Notes under the pieces: generated by a model | Told to the model about the DNA's origin: nothing | Database searches by the model: none | The model's input: only the letters and a program-made list of their open reading frames with translations | In this document: positions 61,442-64,000 of the stretch, one piece after another | How positions within the stretch are numbered: the stretch's first letter is position 1 | Layout of the letters: each line of letters starts with the position of its first letter | Program-made: the position numbers and the translations under genes | Assembly: GCF_015714715.1 (NCBI RefSeq) | Contig: NZ_WAHS01000001.1 | Coordinates: forward strand, 744,001-808,000 | Length of the DNA: 64,000 nt | Direction of reading: 5' to 3' | Source: Aestuariivirga litoralis | GTDB taxonomy: Bacteria; Pseudomonadota; Alphaproteobacteria; Rhizobiales; Aestuariivirgaceae

Positions 61442-62851
61442 ATGGAAGGTGTGCAACAAAGAATACGTGATCCTATTCACGATCTGATCGTTTTTGAGGG
61501 CCCCAACAAATCGCAGTTGGAGGGAGCGCTTTGGAAGGTGCTGCAAACTCGTCCGTTTCAGAGGCTTCGTCGAATAAAGCAGCTGGGCTTTTCGGACTTT
61601 GTTTATCCAGGCGCCACTCACTCGCGATTTGCTCACAGCGTTGGTGTGTTTCACACCGCGCGGATGTTGATGGAGATAGTTCATCGCCACACGGCCTCCC
61701 GTCAGGATACGCGTGAAAACCATGCTTTGGCAGCAGCGCTTGTTCACGACGTTGGGCATGGACCATTCAGCCATGCATTTGAAAAGGTCGGAGGTCGCCT
61801 AAATCTTAAACTAGCAAACCATGAGCTGTTAAGCGAAGAGCTCATCAGAAGAGGTGAAATTGCTGAGACCTTGAACCATGAGATGGGGAAGTGTTTCTCA
61901 GACGATGTGGCTGATATCATCAAAAAGAACGGAGTTAAAACGGTGCATCACGCTGTCGTTTCAAGTCAGTTCGATGCGGATCGTTTGGATTACATGCGTC
62001 GCGATAGATTTATGACGGGGTCTCAACACGCAGGAATTGATTTTCAATGGCTGCTAGCAAATCTCGAAATCAGGTCTGTTGAAACGGGGGTGGATGATCA
62101 GCCAACTGGTTCTGTTGAAACCTTTGTCATCGGACCGAAAGCTGTTCATGCTGCTGAGGCATTTGTGTTGGGGCTATTTCAACTTTATCCCACGGTTTAT
62201 TTTCACAAGGCGACACGAGGAGCGGAGAAGCTTTTTGAGGAGCTTCTAGTTCGGGTCATCACCTTAGTGCAGTCTGAGGGTACAGCATCCACTGGACTTT
62301 TTGATAATCACCCGATCGTTCGATTTGCAAAGGATCCAGAAAGTGCGGAGCTAGCGCTCATGTTGGACGATACAGTGGTGTGGGGTGCTCTCCCTCTCAT
62401 GATTGATGCTTCGGATAAAGTTGTTGCGCATGTTGCCGCACGACTCAGAGACCGAAAATTGTTGAAATGCTATGATGTGCGGGAGCGGATAGCCCTTCGA
62501 ATTGATCCTAAGTCATCGAATATGCGTGAAAAAATTGATCAGATCGACAAGTGTTGCGCTTCGGTTAAGGTGAAATTAACTGGCAAATTCCCAAATGGTG
62601 ACGGGTTTCCGAAGATTCTCTTCGATGAAGACGAACGATCCCCTTACCGATCAGTTGATCGGTCAAAAGGGCCCTTGAACCAAATTATGGTGCGTTCAGG
62701 CGATCATCTGGTTGATCTGAACGAGCGTTCAAGTGTTGTTAGTTCGCTTAAAGTGTTCAAGCTTTTCCGGGCGTATTTTTCCAAAGACGACCCGCAGATT
62801 GAAGCTGAAATTGATTCAGCCATGGAGGAAGGGATTTCAGAATGCCGTTAG
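61442..62851 (+). CDS. HD-domain nucleotide triphosphohydrolase-like protein (YwfO/SAMHD1 type)
   Basis: 469 residues. The dNTPase-type HD domain is at the N-terminus: RDPIHDLIVF, FQRLRRIKQLG, the metal ligands His65 (ATHSRFAHSVG), His102-Asp103 (LVHDVGHGPFSHAFE) and Asp178 (SSQFDADRLDYMRRDRF). All are intact. The C-terminal half is less conserved. The likely reaction is hydrolysis of dNTPs or related nucleotides in the cytoplasm. Codons are more AT-rich than in neighbouring genes. It overlaps the next gene by 10 bases, and the pair resembles ywfO-ywgA of Bacillus. Confidence 0.9.
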   Translation: MEGVQQRIRDPIHDLIVFEGPNKSQLEGALWKVLQTRPFQRLRRIKQLGFSDFVYPGATHSRFAHSVGVFHTARMLMEIVHRHTASRQDTRENHALAAALVHDVGHGPFSHAFEKVGGRLNLKLANHELLSEELIRRGEIAETLNHEMGKCFSDDVADIIKKNGVKTVHHAVVSSQFDADRLDYMRRDRFMTGSQHAGIDFQWLLANLEIRSVETGVDDQPTGSVETFVIGPKAVHAAEAFVLGLFQLYPTVYFHKATRGAEKLFEELLVRVITLVQSEGTASTGLFDNHPIVRFAKDPESAELALMLDDTVVWGALPLMIDASDKVVAHVAARLRDRKLLKCYDVRERIALRIDPKSSNMREKIDQIDKCCASVKVKLTGKFPNGDGFPKILFDEDERSPYRSVDRSKGPLNQIMVRSGDHLVDLNERSSVVSSLKVFKLFRAYFSKDDPQIEAEIDSAMEEGISECR

Positions 62852-63351
62852 CGCAGAGGGTTCGCCAAATTGTTGTTGATGCTGGTGGGGAAGTTGTTGG
62901 GCGCACCAAGCTTCAAAAGCTCGTCTATTTTCTCGTGACAGCTGGATTTGAACCTGACATCCAGTTTTTTTACAAGCACTACGGGCCATACAGTGAAGCG
63001 TTGGCCTCGGCTTCGCGCGAAGCCAGCCTTCTCGGATTGGTGAATGAACGAGAAGAACGGGCTGGCTGGGGAGGTCTTTACTCGATCTACTCGACTGATG
63101 GCGCTCAAGCTGAGGGGGCTGATGCCCACCGTCTGCAAATGGCTCAAATGGCTGCCGCTGCGGATGCTGTCGAGCTTGAACTCGCGGCTACCGCTTTGTT
63201 CTTGGAAGAGGAAGGCGTGGATGATCCTTGGAATGAGACTGCGCGCCGAAAGCCTGAGAAGGCTAACTTTGTTAGATTGGAAAACGCTCGTGCGCTTTAT
63301 CGCAGATTGTCCGCTATTCAATCACCTCATCCTTTGCCAAATCTAGATTAG
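62842..63351 (+). CDS. YwgA/SocA-like protein paired with the HD protein
   Basis: 169 residues, starting inside the end of the HD gene. The N-terminal half reads GRTKLQKLVYFLVTAGFEPD and KHYGPYSEALASASREASLL, the winged-helix-like pattern shared by YwgA and the SocA/Panacea antitoxin-chaperone group. The C-terminal half is an acidic helical region (ELELAATALFLEEEGVDDPW). The tight overlap implies that it binds or controls the HD enzyme. The exact subfamily is uncertain. Confidence 0.75.
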   Translation: MPLAQRVRQIVVDAGGEVVGRTKLQKLVYFLVTAGFEPDIQFFYKHYGPYSEALASASREASLLGLVNEREERAGWGGLYSIYSTDGAQAEGADAHRLQMAQMAAAADAVELELAATALFLEEEGVDDPWNETARRKPEKANFVRLENARALYRRLSAIQSPHPLPNLD

Positions 63352-63366
63352 TATCTATAAAAACAT

Positions 63367-63395
63367 TGACAATATATTCCTATAGGAGTATATGC
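63367..63395 (+). promoter_or_regulatory. Consensus sigma-70 promoter
   Basis: TTGACA (63367-63372), a 17-base spacer, and TATATG (63390-63395). Transcription should begin near 63402, just before a strong ribosome site at 63419-63425. It drives the short ORF at 63431 or a small RNA. Confidence 0.7.
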
Positions 63396-63430
63396 CTTCG
63401 CGAACGCTAACCCAAATTAAGGAGGGGACG

Positions 63431-63715
63431 ATGTCGACAGCGTCTCATCATCGCGGGTTTCGTTTGCAGCGCCTGCAGCTCATCCGGTTTAACGCGCCGG
63501 TGGGTTCCGGGAGCTCCGGTTCTGGACCGCAGGCACTAAGACTTGCGCGCCTTCAATGGCTAACCAATATCAGCTCCGGATTTAAAATCGCTGCGTTCCT
63601 CACCCGGGCTTTGGCCCATGTCTTTTCATCAGAATTCTGCATCGGGCCGAAGCCAGGGCGGAGCTTTCTCCTCCGCTTCCTTGACGACCGGAAAGCGGGG
63701 CTCGGTTTGCGCTGA
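63431..63715 (+). CDS. Doubtful short ORF or leader peptide with a strong expression signal
   Basis: A perfect AAGGAGG lies five bases before the ATG at 63431, behind a consensus promoter. The frame gives 94 residues opening MSTASHHRGFRLQRLQLIRF, then Ser/Gly-rich and Leu/Arg-rich stretches. It resembles no known protein. Its stop falls inside a terminator hairpin, which is unusual for a gene. It may be a real small protein, a leader peptide controlling readthrough, or an sRNA with a translated start. Confidence 0.35.
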   Translation: MSTASHHRGFRLQRLQLIRFNAPVGSGSSGSGPQALRLARLQWLTNISSGFKIAAFLTRALAHVFSSEFCIGPKPGRSFLLRFLDDRKAGLGLR

Positions 63716-63733
63716 GCCCCGCTTTTCTCTTTT
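63691..63733 (+). terminator. Rho-independent terminator
   Basis: AGCGGGGCTC (63694-63703) and GAGCCCCGCT (63714-63723) form a perfect 10-bp stem followed by TTTCTCTTTT. It ends the short transcript that starts near 63402 and isolates eno from upstream transcription. Confidence 0.88.
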
Positions 63734-63779
63734 CCGCTGCGGATGACACGCGGCGAACAGGGGCGGAGCCGTGTTTTGA

Positions 63780-64000
<221 letters not shown>

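Overview
The window reads as chromosome of an alphaproteobacterium, most likely in or near the Hyphomicrobiales (Rhizobiales). The reasons are a GapR (DUF2312) nucleoid protein, a ChvE-GguAB type sugar transporter, a mitochondrial-type complex I accessory subunit (NDUFS4 family) with two homologues of mitochondrial complex I assembly factors beside secDF, a CtrA-type TTAA-N7-TTAA box, many DUFs typical of Alphaproteobacteria, and an S10-spc-alpha ribosomal cluster lacking infA and rpmJ. Most of it is ordinary, moderately GC-rich housekeeping sequence. No insertion sequence, prophage or CRISPR array was seen.

Layout. 1-3.1 kb: a truncated glutathione S-transferase coupled to a periplasmic copper amine oxidase, then a DUF815 ATPase. 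3.2-7.9 kb: yajC-secD-secF, translationally coupled to NDUFAF3-like and NDUFAF6-like proteins, then tRNA-Pro and an NDUFS4-like protein. 8-9.5 kb: tRNA-Arg and a loose stretch of small genes, including a probably frameshifted Cys/Gly repeat protein. 9.5-17.9 kb: creA, metC, pyk, DUF1036, DUF1244, gapR, a von Willebrand protein, gatB, a GST and a riboswitch-controlled bluB. 18-25.8 kb: a signalling block (chemoreceptor with a coupled secreted protein, divergent from a CHASE3 histidine kinase coupled to a periplasmic binding protein), a marR-MFS operon, a DUF2231 membrane protein and tRNA-Ser. 25.8-32.3 kb: chvE-gguA-gguB with a divergent FadR-type regulator, a PLD-type nuclease and a VOC protein.

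32.5-51.2 kb is the str-S10-spc-alpha supercluster: rpsL, rpsG, fusA, tuf, 11 genes from rpsJ to rpsQ, 12 genes from rplN to adk, then rpsM, rpsK, rpoA and rplQ, closed by a strong terminator. A 24-codon membrane microprotein with a perfect Shine-Dalgarno sits just upstream. 51.2-61.3 kb holds secG, pyrG, a thioesterase, an EamA transporter, a CtrA-box-associated disordered protein, and several exported proteins (DUF2147, Sel1, RlpA, creatininase-like, beta-propeller).

61.3-63.7 kb differs in character: it is visibly richer in A and T and sits between the propeller gene and eno. It holds an HD-domain nucleotide hydrolase whose consensus promoter places the transcription start at or next to the ATG (a predicted leaderless mRNA), overlapping a YwgA/SocA-like gene, then a second consensus promoter driving a short unidentified ORF that runs into a terminator. 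This two-gene cassette is the best candidate for an acquired or undescribed system. The window ends in the first 47 codons of eno.
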